A DNA stretch of 64,000 nucleotides from CALDUY01 sp046350255 (GTDB taxonomy: Bacteria > Planctomycetota > Planctomycetia > Gemmatales > Gemmataceae), in NCBI GenBank assembly GCA_046350255.1, contig JAXMAV010000004.1, forward strand, positions 372,001-436,000, given 5' to 3'. Of this stretch, positions 53,170 to 62,210 are shown piece by piece. The number at the start of each line of letters is the position of its first letter. Within the stretch, counting starts at the first letter, position 1. Under the pieces are notes generated by a model. That model was given only the letters and a program-made list of their open reading frames with translations. It did not search any database and was not told the DNA's origin. The translations under genes were made by a program, and so were the position numbers.

Positions 53170-53847
53170 TCACTTGAACAGCTCGAACCCGGTCGCCTTG
53201 GCCAGGTTCACGGCGTTGCCCTCGTCCGTGTCGATGTGGACCTCGAGCTTGCTGGTCGGCGCGAAGCGCACCAGCAGCGACTCGAGCACCGTGGGGCAGT
53301 CGCTCTTCACACGGAGATTCAGTCGGTCGCCGTCCTTGACGCCATAATGGGCCAGGTCCGCCGGCCCCATGTGGACGTGGCGCTCGTGGCGGATGACGCC
53401 GCGCTCGAGCTTGATCATGCCGGCCGGCCCCATCAGGTAGCAGCCCGGCGAGTCGCGATGGTCGCCGCTCTTCCGCACGGGGATGTCGAGCCCCAGGTAG
53501 ATGGCGTCCGTGAAAGCCAGTTCCACCTGGCTATGATCGCGACAGGGACCGAGAATGCGCAGGCCGGTGATGGTCCGCTGCCGCGGGCCGATCATGGTCA
53601 GCGTCTCCTCGGCGGCGAAGAAACCATCCTGGTAGAGCGCCTTGAACGGGGTGAGCTGGTGGCCCTTCCCGAAGAGGCGTTCGAGATCTTCCTGGGTGAC
53701 GTGGGCATGCCGGGCCGACACGTTCACCACCAGACGGGGTGCGGCCGGCGCCACGCCGTTGCCCTGCGACGTTCCGCCGGCGCGCTTCAGCACTGCTTCG
53801 CGCACCAGGCGTTCCACCAGCGCGCGATCGATCACGGCCACACTCAT
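53170..53847 (-). CDS. pduL: PduL-type phosphate acyltransferase
   Basis: 225 residues, including an N-terminal encapsulation helix (RALVERLVREAVLKRAG). Two PduL domain repeats are seen: NVSARHAHVTQEDLERLFGKGHQ (zinc-site His residues) and VIRHERHVHMGPADL. It swaps CoA for phosphate on the acyl-CoA, keeping CoA inside the shell. It lies between the regulator and the shell genes. Confidence 0.95.
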   Translation of the reverse strand: MSVAVIDRALVERLVREAVLKRAGGTSQGNGVAPAAPRLVVNVSARHAHVTQEDLERLFGKGHQLTPFKALYQDGFFAAEETLTMIGPRQRTITGLRILGPCRDHSQVELAFTDAIYLGLDIPVRKSGDHRDSPGCYLMGPAGMIKLERGVIRHERHVHMGPADLAHYGVKDGDRLNLRVKSDCPTVLESLLVRFAPTSKLEVHIDTDEGNAVNLAKATGFELFK

Positions 53848-53874
53848 TGGTACCCTCCCTCTGCGCCCACCAGA

Positions 53875-54633
53875 TTACTCGCCCGCCAGAATGACGCGGA
53901 CGTCGGTCTGATTCAGCAGGCGGCGCTGGTCGCGCGTGAGGCCGGCATCGACGATCAGCGTGTCGATGGCCGGTAGCTCGCACAGAAACGCCAGGGCCGG
54001 CCGGCCGATCTTGGTGTGGTCGGCGACCACCACCACCTCGTCGGCACAGCGCATCATCTGACGTTCAGTCTCGACCAGCAGCAGGTTGCTGTTGAACAGG
54101 CCCTTGTCGGTCAGGCCGCCGACGGAGAGGACGGCCTGGTGGGCCTGGATGTCTTCCATCATGCGGATGGTGGCGGGCCCAAGGGCAACGCCCGTCCGCG
54201 GATAGACGTAACCGCCAAGCAGGACCAGGTCGGCCTCGCGGCGGTTGGCAAACAAAGAAGCGATCGGCAGGCTGTTGGTCACGATCTGGACGGGTCGGCC
54301 GACCAGCAGCCGGGCCACTTCCAGCGTCGTGGTGCCGCCATCGAGCAGGACACAGTCGCCGTCGCGAATGCGCGAGGCTGCCACCTGCGCGATGGCCCGC
54401 TTTTCCTCCAGTTGAGTGGAGGTTCGATCCTCGAAGGCGGGCAGATTGCCGTTGCCCAGGAACATGGCCCCGCCCCGGGTAGCCCGGAGCGATCCCTTCC
54501 TGGCCAGGAAGTCGATGTCGCGACGGATGGTAGATTCCGACGCCTGCACCGCCTGGGCCAGGTCGTTCAGAGCGACGAAGCCGCGAGTACTCACGAGATC
54601 CAGCACACGTTGACGACGTTCTTCGACCAGCAC
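53875..54633 (-). CDS. DeoR/GlpR-family transcriptional regulator
   Basis: 252 residues from the GTG at 54633; an in-frame TTG at 54669 would leave only about 14 bases from the promoter. The N-terminal helix-turn-helix reads ERRQRVLDLVSTRGFVALNDLAQAV with ASESTIRRDIDFL. The C-terminal sensor fold (GDCVLLDGGTTTLEVARLL) binds a phosphorylated sugar in this family. It is first in the operon and likely regulates it through the inverted repeat over the promoter. Confidence 0.9.
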   Translation of the reverse strand: MLVEERRQRVLDLVSTRGFVALNDLAQAVQASESTIRRDIDFLARKGSLRATRGGAMFLGNGNLPAFEDRTSTQLEEKRAIAQVAASRIRDGDCVLLDGGTTTLEVARLLVGRPVQIVTNSLPIASLFANRREADLVLLGGYVYPRTGVALGPATIRMMEDIQAHQAVLSVGGLTDKGLFNSNLLLVETERQMMRCADEVVVVADHTKIGRPALAFLCELPAIDTLIVDAGLTRDQRRLLNQTDVRVILAGE

Positions 54634-54689
54634 TTCCGTGACCTGACAGAAGATGAAAGATTCTGCCAACTTTCCTGCAAGCTATAGCC

Positions 54690-54718
54690 AGGATATGAAG
54701 GGAGATGACAGGTGTCAA
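54690..54718 (-). promoter_or_regulatory. Sigma70-type promoter of the microcompartment operon
   Basis: On the minus strand TTGACA (54713-54718) and TATCCT (54690-54695) are separated by exactly 17 bases. TSS expected near 54683, about 50 bases before the GTG. Confidence 0.7.
54706..54717. promoter_or_regulatory. Inverted repeat over the -35 (candidate DeoR operator)
   Basis: TGACA-GG-TGTCA has perfect arms and covers the -35 element. A partial direct repeat, CGTCAAAA, follows at 54728-54735. Binding here would block the promoter. Confidence 0.45.
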
Positions 54719-55062
54719 CATGTAAGGCGTCAAAATTTACCAGCTTCGCGCAGTCTTCGTGGAAGGTAGGGTTTATCTCACTTGCCTCGACGTTGCAGCT
54801 TGCCAGGGTACCGATCAGGCGCAGCAGGAGGCTCGCGCCGGTTGTGCTGCTCGGCGAGTGCGAGCGCGACAGCATCCGGGCCAGCGAGCATCCAGGGGGA
54901 GACTGGCGGGGTTCGATACCTCGAAGGACGACGCGGGGCCGCCCTTTGGCAGTGCGAGCTTCGAGTCTACTTCCTGCGAACGGGCGCGGGCAATGGTGGG
55001 GAAGCCCCCCGGAAAGCTTCTCTACTTCACCAGGATGGTGCATCCCGTAAAGGAGTTACCTG
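54719..55062. other. Intergenic region between the microcompartment promoter and an exported-protein gene
   Basis: Apart from the regulator-side elements on its left edge, no gene or repeat was supported. AAAGGAGTT at its right end is the ribosome-binding site of the next gene. A promoter for that gene was not identified. Confidence 0.4.
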
Positions 55063-55950
55063 ATGCGCTGGCTATCTTGCCTGGCGGCTCTGACCCTGGC
55101 GGGTGGGAGCTTCGCCCAGGAGTCGTTCGTGGTGGCCCCGAGTGAACCGCAGGAACGCCCCTTCCTCGGCAGCGATCGTGGATTCACCAACTTTATCGGC
55201 TTTCTCACCAATCCCACCCAGGCGATCGACCCACGGGCCCTGACCCAGGCCTGGCCGATCTTCACCAGCACCTGGACGCCCGAGCTGGGTCGGCTGCCCG
55301 CGGGTGACTTTCAGGGCTACGGGGCGGGTATCAACCTGGCACTGACCGAGCGGCTGTCCATCGGTATGAACAAGGGCGGCTACGCGACGGCGGACTTCCG
55401 TCGGTACCGCGATGGCTGGCTCGACCTGGGTGGCTTCGTGCAGTACACCGTCGTGCGCGACGTGGAGAACCAGTTCCTGGCGACCCTGGGTCTCTGCTGG
55501 ACGGCGCCGATGGGCTCGAAGGAGCTGTTCCAGGGTAGCGGACCGGCCTACCTGGCCCCGTACCTGACCCTGGGTAAGGAGTTCGGTGACTGGCACGTGC
55601 TGCTCAACGCCGGCTACTCGTTCCCCGCGGGCGAGGACAAGGTGCCCATCCGCAATTTCTACGGGACGTTGCACATCGACCGTCAGGTCCTGGGCTGGAT
55701 CTACCCGGTGCTGGAAGTGAACTGGCAGGCGGCGACGACCGAGGTGAACCTGCAGTTGCCGACCCCCCAGGGGATCGTCGATCTGGGGACGATCACGGGG
55801 GCCGGCACGCTGGTGACGGTGTCGCCGGGCGTGAACTTCGTGCTGGTCCGCGATCAGCTGGAATGGGGCTTCGCCTACCAGACGCCGATCTACACGCAGC
55901 GCGACTTTCAGTACCACCAGTTCCTGACGAGGATGGTGATCCGCTTCTGA
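55063..55950 (+). CDS. Outer-membrane-like exported protein
   Basis: 295 residues. A signal peptide (WLSCLAALTLAGGSFAQ) is followed by aromatic-rich alternating strands and ends RMVIRF, with a terminal Phe as in outer-membrane beta-barrels. The pattern resembles the transporter/MetA-pathway phenol degradation-like family, but the match is uncertain. It has a strong ribosome-binding site (AAAGGAG). Divergent from the microcompartment operon. Confidence 0.65.
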   Translation: MRWLSCLAALTLAGGSFAQESFVVAPSEPQERPFLGSDRGFTNFIGFLTNPTQAIDPRALTQAWPIFTSTWTPELGRLPAGDFQGYGAGINLALTERLSIGMNKGGYATADFRRYRDGWLDLGGFVQYTVVRDVENQFLATLGLCWTAPMGSKELFQGSGPAYLAPYLTLGKEFGDWHVLLNAGYSFPAGEDKVPIRNFYGTLHIDRQVLGWIYPVLEVNWQAATTEVNLQLPTPQGIVDLGTITGAGTLVTVSPGVNFVLVRDQLEWGFAYQTPIYTQRDFQYHQFLTRMVIRF

Positions 55951-56047
55951 GTCGAGGGGCGGGAGCGTAGCCAGACGGATGGCAGACGTGTAGATTGGAA
56001 GGGCACGGCGATGGGTCGTGCCCTTCCTCATTGTCTGGATCAGAGTG

Positions 56048-57088
56048 ATGAAAGTCGGAATTGTCGGATATGCCGGCTCGGGTAAGAGCACGGTCTTCCA
56101 GTGGTTGACCGGGGTGGCCCCGGACCCGGCCAAGGTGCTGAAGGAAGGGCAGACGGGCATCGCGCGCATTCCCGACCCACGGCTGGAGTGGCTGTCGGAG
56201 AAGTTCACGCCCCGGAAGACCACCGCGGCGACGCTGGACTTTCTCGACACCCCGGGACTGATGCCGACCGATCGCAGCGCGAACCCACGCCGACTGAATG
56301 TGCTGCGCGAGGGCGGCGGTCTGGTCATCGTGCTGAACGGCTTCGGCGAGGGCGACCTGGTGGGGCAGCTCAAGCGGTTTCGCGACGAGCTGTTCTTCGC
56401 CGACATGGAGATCGTCACCAACCGGATCAGCCGGCTGGAGGATCAGCTGAAGAAGCCGCGCCCGACCAAGGAGAAGGAGCTTCAGCAGGCCGAACACGCG
56501 CTGCTGAAGCGCATCAACGAGGCGTTCGAGAAGGAGCAGACGCCGGCAACGCTGGGCCTGCGCGAGGACGAGGAAAAGCTGATCCGCAGCTTCCAGCTTC
56601 TGACACTGAAGCCGGACATGGTGCTAATCAACTGCGGCGACGAGCAGTTGCGCCAGCCGCTGCCGGCCGAGCTGCTGAAACTGGCGCCGAACGCGATCAA
56701 GGCGGCCCCGAAGTTGGAGCTGGAGCTGCAGGAGCTGGGCGAAGAAGACCGGCAGATGTTCATGGCGGAGATGGGGCTGAGCGGCTTCCAGCGCGACGAG
56801 GTGCTGCGGACGCTGTTCTCCGGGATGGGGCAGATTGTGTTTTTCACCGTGGGCGAGGACGAATGCCGCGCCTGGCCCATGCCGCGCAATGGCGATGCAG
56901 TGGTGGGGGCGGGCTGCATCCACAGCGACCTGGCGCGAACGTTCGTGCGGGCCGAGGTGGTGGGGTACGACGACTTCCACCGGACCGGGTCGATGAAAGA
57001 CGCCAAGCAGCAGGGCGTATATCGACTGGAAGGTAAGACGTACGTCGTGAAGGACGGCGACATCATGCACATTCTGGCCTCGGGGTGA
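56048..57088 (+). CDS. YchF/Obg-family GTPase
   Basis: 346 residues from the ATG at 56048. P-loop GYAGSGKST, then FLDTPGL (G3). The usual N(K/M)xE/D base-specificity site reads LINCGDEQ. A coiled-coil middle (RISRLEDQLKKPRPTKEKELQQ) leads to a C-terminal TGS domain (GAGCIHSDLARTFVRAEVVGYDDF to GKTYVVKDGDIMHIL). YchF family members bind ATP or GTP and associate with ribosomes. Slightly shorter than the usual 363 residues. Confidence 0.88.
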   Translation: MKVGIVGYAGSGKSTVFQWLTGVAPDPAKVLKEGQTGIARIPDPRLEWLSEKFTPRKTTAATLDFLDTPGLMPTDRSANPRRLNVLREGGGLVIVLNGFGEGDLVGQLKRFRDELFFADMEIVTNRISRLEDQLKKPRPTKEKELQQAEHALLKRINEAFEKEQTPATLGLREDEEKLIRSFQLLTLKPDMVLINCGDEQLRQPLPAELLKLAPNAIKAAPKLELELQELGEEDRQMFMAEMGLSGFQRDEVLRTLFSGMGQIVFFTVGEDECRAWPMPRNGDAVVGAGCIHSDLARTFVRAEVVGYDDFHRTGSMKDAKQQGVYRLEGKTYVVKDGDIMHILASG

Positions 57089-57128
57089 GAGTGCCGGCCA
57101 GGATGTCGAGCCAGGGGGAATCGCACTC

Positions 57129-58961
57129 ATGACCGAGCGTCAGCGGTTCAATCTCCACCTGCCGGGCCTGCTCAAGGTCCTGGCCGAGCACCTGTACACG
57201 TCGAAGAAGGTCGGCATTCGCGAGCTGATCCAGAACGCGCACGACTCGTGTGTGCGCCGCAAGATCGAGAGTGGCGAGCGCCACTATCATCCGCGCATCG
57301 ACGTCAGCCTGGACCTGAAAAAGCGCACGGTGACCATCTCCGACAACGGCAATGGTCTGACCGAGGAGGAGATCGGCACCTACCTGGCGACCATCGGGCG
57401 CGGCTACACGCGCGAGCTGCGCGAGCGGCTGGCGTTCTCCTCGCCGGAGGAAGCGGCCGAGCTGATCGGACAGTTCGGGCTTGGGTTTCTCAGCGCGTTT
57501 TTGCTGGCCAGCGAGGTAACCCTGGAAACGCGCTCGGTGCAAGGCACGCCGCCGCTGCGCTGGCACTCGACGGGCGACGAGCTGTACGACCTGGCCCCCG
57601 GTACACGCGACGAGGTGGGAACCACGGTCGAGCTGAAGATCAAGCCGGCGGCGGCGTTCATCCTCAACGAGCAGACACTGGCTGACACCGTGCGGCAGTA
57701 CGCCGACTTCCTGCCGATTCCGATCCACGTCAACGGCGAGAGCTACCCGGTCAACCTGATGCAGCCGCCCTGGGAGGACGAGGACCCGGGCCGCGCGACG
57801 CTGGAGTTCATCCGACGGGCCTTCCACGGCATGAAGCCGCTGTGCGTGCTGCCATTGCGCGACGCCAAGGTGAGCATCGGGCACGACTCCATCTCGGTGC
57901 CGCTGGCGGGGTTTCTGTTCGTGCCGCCGGGGTCGGTGGCGTCGGTGCGCGAGTACGGCGACCTGCAGGTCTACATCCGGCGGATGTTTATCTGCGAGCG
58001 CGAGCGCGACCTGCTGCCGCCGTGGGCCCGGTTCGTCCGTGGGGTGATCGAGTGTCCGCTGTTGCAGCCGACCGCCTCGCGCGAGAGCATCCACCAGGAT
58101 GATAACTTCGAACTGGTACGGCAGGCGATTGAGCAGCAGCTGGGCGATGGCCTGCAGCAGCTGGCGCGGGACGAACCAACCACCTGGCGGCAGGTGGTTC
58201 GCGGCCACTCGGACGTGATCATCGGCTGGGCGGTCAGCGATGCCAACTTCTTCGACAAGGTCGAGGAGATCGTCACCTTCCGCACGACGCGCGGACCGCT
58301 GAGCCTGCCAGAGTATCTGGAGCAGTCGGGCGGCACGCTGTACTACGTCACGCGCGAGCTGGGGTCGCTGCAGGAGCAGGTGCTGGCCGAGGGACGCGAC
58401 GTGCCGGCCATCGATGCCTCGTGGTTCTCGGTCACGCCGTTTCTGGAGAAGTACGCCAAGCGACACCGCGAGGTCGAGCTGGTGCAGTTGGACGGCGAGT
58501 CGCAGCAGCTGTTGCGGCCGGTGCCGATGCAGGATCGTCGCTTCGAGCCACTGTTGGAGTACTTCCAGGGGCAGAATATCCGGGCGGCGGTGGCGGCGTT
58601 CCGCCCGGCGGAGACGCCAGCCATCGTGCTGTATCCCCAGGGGGCCGAGCTGGCGCGCGAGGCGGATGCCAGCCTGCAGGCGGGCGACCTGCCGGGGCCG
58701 CTGGCGGGGCTGGTGCAGCAGTACATCGACCGGCGCTTCGCTGACCGCGACGAGCTGACGGGGACGCTGTACCTGAACGCCAACAACGCGCTGATTCAGC
58801 AGCTGGCCGAGCAGCCGCCTGCGGCGCCATTGCGTGGCGCGGTGCTGACGTTGCTGCACCAGGTAGCTCGTCTCTTCGCCGGGCGCATGCTGTCGGCGGC
58901 GGATGCAGTGGCCGCCTTCGGCGAGGTGACGCGCTCGCTGCAGGGGCTGGTGCAGCCATGA
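57129..58961 (+). CDS. Hsp90/HtpG-family chaperone-like ATPase
   Basis: 610 residues. GHKL ATPase elements: RELIQNAHDS (Glu32, Asn36), ISDNGNGLT near 70-77, IGQFGLGFLSAF near 113-124 and GTTVELKI. The middle-domain arginine is seen in LLQPTASRESIHQDD. It is about as long as HtpG but the C-terminal third (from 430) differs and lacks a MEEVD-type tail. The stop overlaps the next gene by 4 bases (ATGA), coupling it to three helical-repeat proteins. Confidence 0.85.
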   Translation: MTERQRFNLHLPGLLKVLAEHLYTSKKVGIRELIQNAHDSCVRRKIESGERHYHPRIDVSLDLKKRTVTISDNGNGLTEEEIGTYLATIGRGYTRELRERLAFSSPEEAAELIGQFGLGFLSAFLLASEVTLETRSVQGTPPLRWHSTGDELYDLAPGTRDEVGTTVELKIKPAAAFILNEQTLADTVRQYADFLPIPIHVNGESYPVNLMQPPWEDEDPGRATLEFIRRAFHGMKPLCVLPLRDAKVSIGHDSISVPLAGFLFVPPGSVASVREYGDLQVYIRRMFICERERDLLPPWARFVRGVIECPLLQPTASRESIHQDDNFELVRQAIEQQLGDGLQQLARDEPTTWRQVVRGHSDVIIGWAVSDANFFDKVEEIVTFRTTRGPLSLPEYLEQSGGTLYYVTRELGSLQEQVLAEGRDVPAIDASWFSVTPFLEKYAKRHREVELVQLDGESQQLLRPVPMQDRRFEPLLEYFQGQNIRAAVAAFRPAETPAIVLYPQGAELAREADASLQAGDLPGPLAGLVQQYIDRRFADRDELTGTLYLNANNALIQQLAEQPPAAPLRGAVLTLLHQVARLFAGRMLSAADAVAAFGEVTRSLQGLVQP

Positions 58962-60064
58962 CCGCGCGGGACTGGATCGACGAGTTCGAGCACCAGGCCC
59001 GGACCGCCAACGATCCGCACCGTCTGCGGCTGGTCCAGCTGGTCTACGAGGCCGACCGCTACCGCGAGACCGACCCCGACCAGATGCTGGCGTTCATCGC
59101 CGAGGGACGCACGCTGGCCCGGCAGCTGAGCGAGCCGTGGTGGGAGCTGTTCTACGACGACCGCCGGGCCGGCGCGCTGATGAAGTACAAGGGCGAGGCG
59201 GCGACGGGCCTGGAGCTGGCGGTGCGCAACGCGCTGGAGGTCCGCAAGCCGATCTACGCCCAGTTTCCCTGGCGCTATCGCATCCACGATCATCTCGTGG
59301 TGGGCTACCTCAACACCGACCCGGCCGGCTACGCGACGGAGATCCGCGAGGCGCTGGACTGGATGGCGGACACGATGCCCCTGGTGGGGTCGCCGCGCTA
59401 CCTGCTGCTGGCGCGACGACGCTGGCTGGCCAGCGAGGTGGGCGATTGTCGCGAGGCGGAACGCCTGGCCCGGCAGGCGCTCGACATGGCGGCCAGCGAT
59501 CCGGACCAGCTGACGGCCCAATCGCACGCCACATTCTGCTATTCGCACCTCTGCGAGATCGTGGCCGCGCGCGAGGAGTGGGACACGCTGGGCGACCTGG
59601 CCCGCGAGGGTGAGCGGCTGGCGTTCCAGATGGGCCATCAGCTGGAGCTGGCCGAGTTCCACATGTGGCAGGCGCTGCTGGCGCGGCGCGAGGGCAACAG
59701 CGAGCAGGCGGCGCGCTGGTTTCGGCAGGCGACTCGCCGGGTGGCGCAGCTGGGGATGCCGCCCGATCACATCTACTTCGATGCCTGGTGCGCCTTTCAC
59801 GAGCAGGGCGGCGAGCCGGCCGAGGCGCTGGCAGTGCGCGAGCACGAGCTACGGCTGCTGGTGGGGCGAGGTCGCTGGGCGGCGGAGGCGCGGTGCCGGA
59901 CACAGCGGCTGTGGCTGCAGGTGCAACTGGGACAGCCCGTGGAGGCCGACCTGGAGGCGGCCCGGGCGGTGGTGCGGCGTCTGCGCTGTCCAGACGAGCC
60001 GCTGACCCGGTTGGCGGCCGTGGAGGCAGCAGCGAGGCTGGGCCTGGGCCCCGGGGAGCGATGA
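58958..60064 (+). CDS. Helical-repeat (TPR-like) protein 1 of the Hsp90 operon
   Basis: 368 residues, entirely helical, no membrane segment. Family features shared by all three: DW(I/F)-x-EFE start, YRETDPDQMLAFIAEGR, SEPWWELFYDD and DPAGYATEIREAL. Helix pairs are TPR-like but do not fit standard TPR spacing throughout. It is translationally coupled to the Hsp90-like gene. A client- or cochaperone-like adaptor role is inference. Confidence 0.75.
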   Translation: MTARDWIDEFEHQARTANDPHRLRLVQLVYEADRYRETDPDQMLAFIAEGRTLARQLSEPWWELFYDDRRAGALMKYKGEAATGLELAVRNALEVRKPIYAQFPWRYRIHDHLVVGYLNTDPAGYATEIREALDWMADTMPLVGSPRYLLLARRRWLASEVGDCREAERLARQALDMAASDPDQLTAQSHATFCYSHLCEIVAAREEWDTLGDLAREGERLAFQMGHQLELAEFHMWQALLARREGNSEQAARWFRQATRRVAQLGMPPDHIYFDAWCAFHEQGGEPAEALAVREHELRLLVGRGRWAAEARCRTQRLWLQVQLGQPVEADLEAARAVVRRLRCPDEPLTRLAAVEAAARLGLGPGER

Positions 60065-61146
60065 GCGGGTGGGACTGGTTCGACGAGTATGAGTTCACGG
60101 CCCAGTTTAGCGGCGAGGCCGAACGGCAGGAGCTGGGCCGGCTGCACCGCGAAGCCTACACCTTCCGCGAGAGCGACCCCGACCAGGCGCTGACGCTGAT
60201 CCGGCGCGGCCGGGCGCTGGCCGAGCATCTGCGCGAGCCGTGGTGGATGCTGTACTACGATCAGCAGCGCGTCCATGCCCTGCTGCACTTCAAGCAGGAT
60301 TATCGCGAGGTGCTGGACCTGGCGGTGCGCAACGCGCTGGAGCTGCGTCGGCCCGCCAACGCCGAGTTTCCGCGCCGCCTGATGATCCATGGCGATCTGG
60401 TGCAGGCCTACCTGGGAATCGACCCGTTGGGCTACGCCGAGTCGATCGCCCAGGCGCTGGATTACCTGGAGGCCGAGACGCCGCCGGACAGCGACGAATA
60501 CTACCTGCTCCTGGGCAGCCGACGGCAGTTCGCGCTGGATCGCGGAGCCATGGACGAGGCGGCGATGTACGGCCAGCGCTCGCTGGAGCTGGCCGCCGCC
60601 GACCCCGAGCGTGGCCGGGCCGAGCATTTCCTGGTGTTCGCGTGGAGTGGATTGTGTGAGGTGGCGTGGCACCGGCGCGAGGCGGAGGCGCTGGCCGAGG
60701 CGGCGGCCACCGGCAAGGAACTGGCCCAGCGCGTCGGCCACCAGGTCGAGCTGGCCGGCTTCTGGGTCTGGCAGGCGCTGGTGGAGCAGCTTCAGGGAGG
60801 CAGCAGCAGGGGCGAGCTGCTGATGCAGCGGGCGCGGCAGCGGCTGGAGGGGTTGGGCATGCCAGCCGATGCCTCCATTCAGGATGCGAAATGTGCCTAC
60901 TATGAGATGGCGGGGCGATTCGACGAGGCGCTGGCCGCCCGTGATCGCGAATGGCGCCAGCTGGAGGGCCGTGGCCGACTGGCGCGTGAGGCGGCCTGCC
61001 TGTTAAGCCGGGCGCGCCTGCTGACGCGGCTGGGCCGCCTGGACGACGAGACGGTGGCCCGAACCCGGCAGGCCATCGAGCGGTTGCGCCAGCCCGAACC
61101 CGGCCGCGCCGCCCTGGCCCGGCTGCTCCGCGGAGAGGTGCCATGA
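60061..61146 (+). CDS. Helical-repeat (TPR-like) protein 2 of the Hsp90 operon
   Basis: 361 residues; the ATG overlaps the previous stop by 4 bases. A paralogue of its neighbours: WDWFDEYEF, YTFRESDPDQALTLIRRGR, REPWWMLYYDQ and DPLGYAESIAQAL. Identity is clear but modest, so the copies are old. No catalytic motifs. Confidence 0.75.
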   Translation: MSGWDWFDEYEFTAQFSGEAERQELGRLHREAYTFRESDPDQALTLIRRGRALAEHLREPWWMLYYDQQRVHALLHFKQDYREVLDLAVRNALELRRPANAEFPRRLMIHGDLVQAYLGIDPLGYAESIAQALDYLEAETPPDSDEYYLLLGSRRQFALDRGAMDEAAMYGQRSLELAAADPERGRAEHFLVFAWSGLCEVAWHRREAEALAEAAATGKELAQRVGHQVELAGFWVWQALVEQLQGGSSRGELLMQRARQRLEGLGMPADASIQDAKCAYYEMAGRFDEALAARDREWRQLEGRGRLAREAACLLSRARLLTRLGRLDDETVARTRQAIERLRQPEPGRAALARLLRGEVP

Positions 61147-62210
61147 CCATCTGGGAATGGATCCAGGACTTCGAGCACCTGGCCGAGCTGCGCGGCGACC
61201 GCGAGCGCATCTACCTGGCACGCATCCACTCCGAGGCCTACCAGCACCGGCAGGAGGATCCCGACCGGATGCTGGCCCGGCTGACCGAGGGGCGCAGCCT
61301 GGCCCTGCGCCTGGAGGAGCCGTGGTGGGTCGCCTTCTTCGATCACTGGATCGTGGAAACCTACATCTACTACAAGGACGACTACCGCGACATCATCGAC
61401 CAGGCAGTGCGCCTGACGCTGGAGACGCGCAAGCCGATGTACGACGGCTACCCGCTGCGCTTCGCCATCTGGTGCAACCTGGTGGCCGCCTACCTGTGCG
61501 TCGATCCCGTCGGCTACCAGGAGCAGGTGCGCGAGGCCATCGCTTACCTGGGGGCGCAGGTCCCACCAGAGGGAAGCGATCGCTACCTCTATCAGGCGCG
61601 GCGGCACTGGTTCGCCTACGAGACGGGCCGATTCGACGAGGCCCACCAGCTGGCTCTGGAAGAGCTGACCATGGCCCAGACCGACCCCGACCGCTACACG
61701 GGACGGCACCACGAGGTGGACACCTACAAGGCGCTGTGCTGGATCGCCTACCGACGTGGCGACTGGGAATGCCTGGAGGAGTGCGCCACGGTGGGCGAGG
61801 AGCGGGCGCGGGCCATCCAGTATCGCTACGAGCTGGCCCTGTTTCTACTCTGGCGGGCCGCCTGCGCTCGGCGAACGCACCGCGAGGAAGAAAGCCGGGG
61901 CTGGTTCCGCCAGGGCGTGGCGCAGATGGCCCGCCTGGGGCAGCTACCCAGCGAGTCGTACTTCGACGCCGTGGCCGAGTATCACACACTGGGAGAAAAC
62001 CTGCAAGCGGCCTGGAAGACGCGCGAGCGCGAGCTGGAGGTGATCCGCGATCGGGGACAGCTGGCGTATGAGTGCCAGGTGCGCGTCAAGCGGGTGCTGC
62101 TGCTGCGCCAGATGGGCCAGCCGACGGCGGACGAGGAGCGAGCCGCGCACGAGGCGGCGTCCCGGCTGCGCGCCCCGGAGTTCTACCTGCGTCGGCTGCG
62201 CGAGGCCTAG
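61143..62210 (+). CDS. Helical-repeat (TPR-like) protein 3 of the Hsp90 operon
   Basis: 355 residues; the ATG overlaps the previous stop by 4 bases. Same plan: WEWIQDFEH, YQHRQEDPDRMLARLTEGR, EEPWWVAFFDH and DPVGYQEQVREAI. Last gene of the unit; converges on the minus-strand membrane protein with a 4-base overlap of stops. Confidence 0.75.
   Translation: MTIWEWIQDFEHLAELRGDRERIYLARIHSEAYQHRQEDPDRMLARLTEGRSLALRLEEPWWVAFFDHWIVETYIYYKDDYRDIIDQAVRLTLETRKPMYDGYPLRFAIWCNLVAAYLCVDPVGYQEQVREAIAYLGAQVPPEGSDRYLYQARRHWFAYETGRFDEAHQLALEELTMAQTDPDRYTGRHHEVDTYKALCWIAYRRGDWECLEECATVGEERARAIQYRYELALFLLWRAACARRTHREEESRGWFRQGVAQMARLGQLPSESYFDAVAEYHTLGENLQAAWKTRERELEVIRDRGQLAYECQVRVKRVLLLRQMGQPTADEERAAHEAASRLRAPEFYLRRLREA

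Noticed and set aside
54712..55145. Open frames between the microcompartment promoter and the exported-protein gene
   Set aside because: They cross the ribosome-binding site and start of the real gene or have no start signal.
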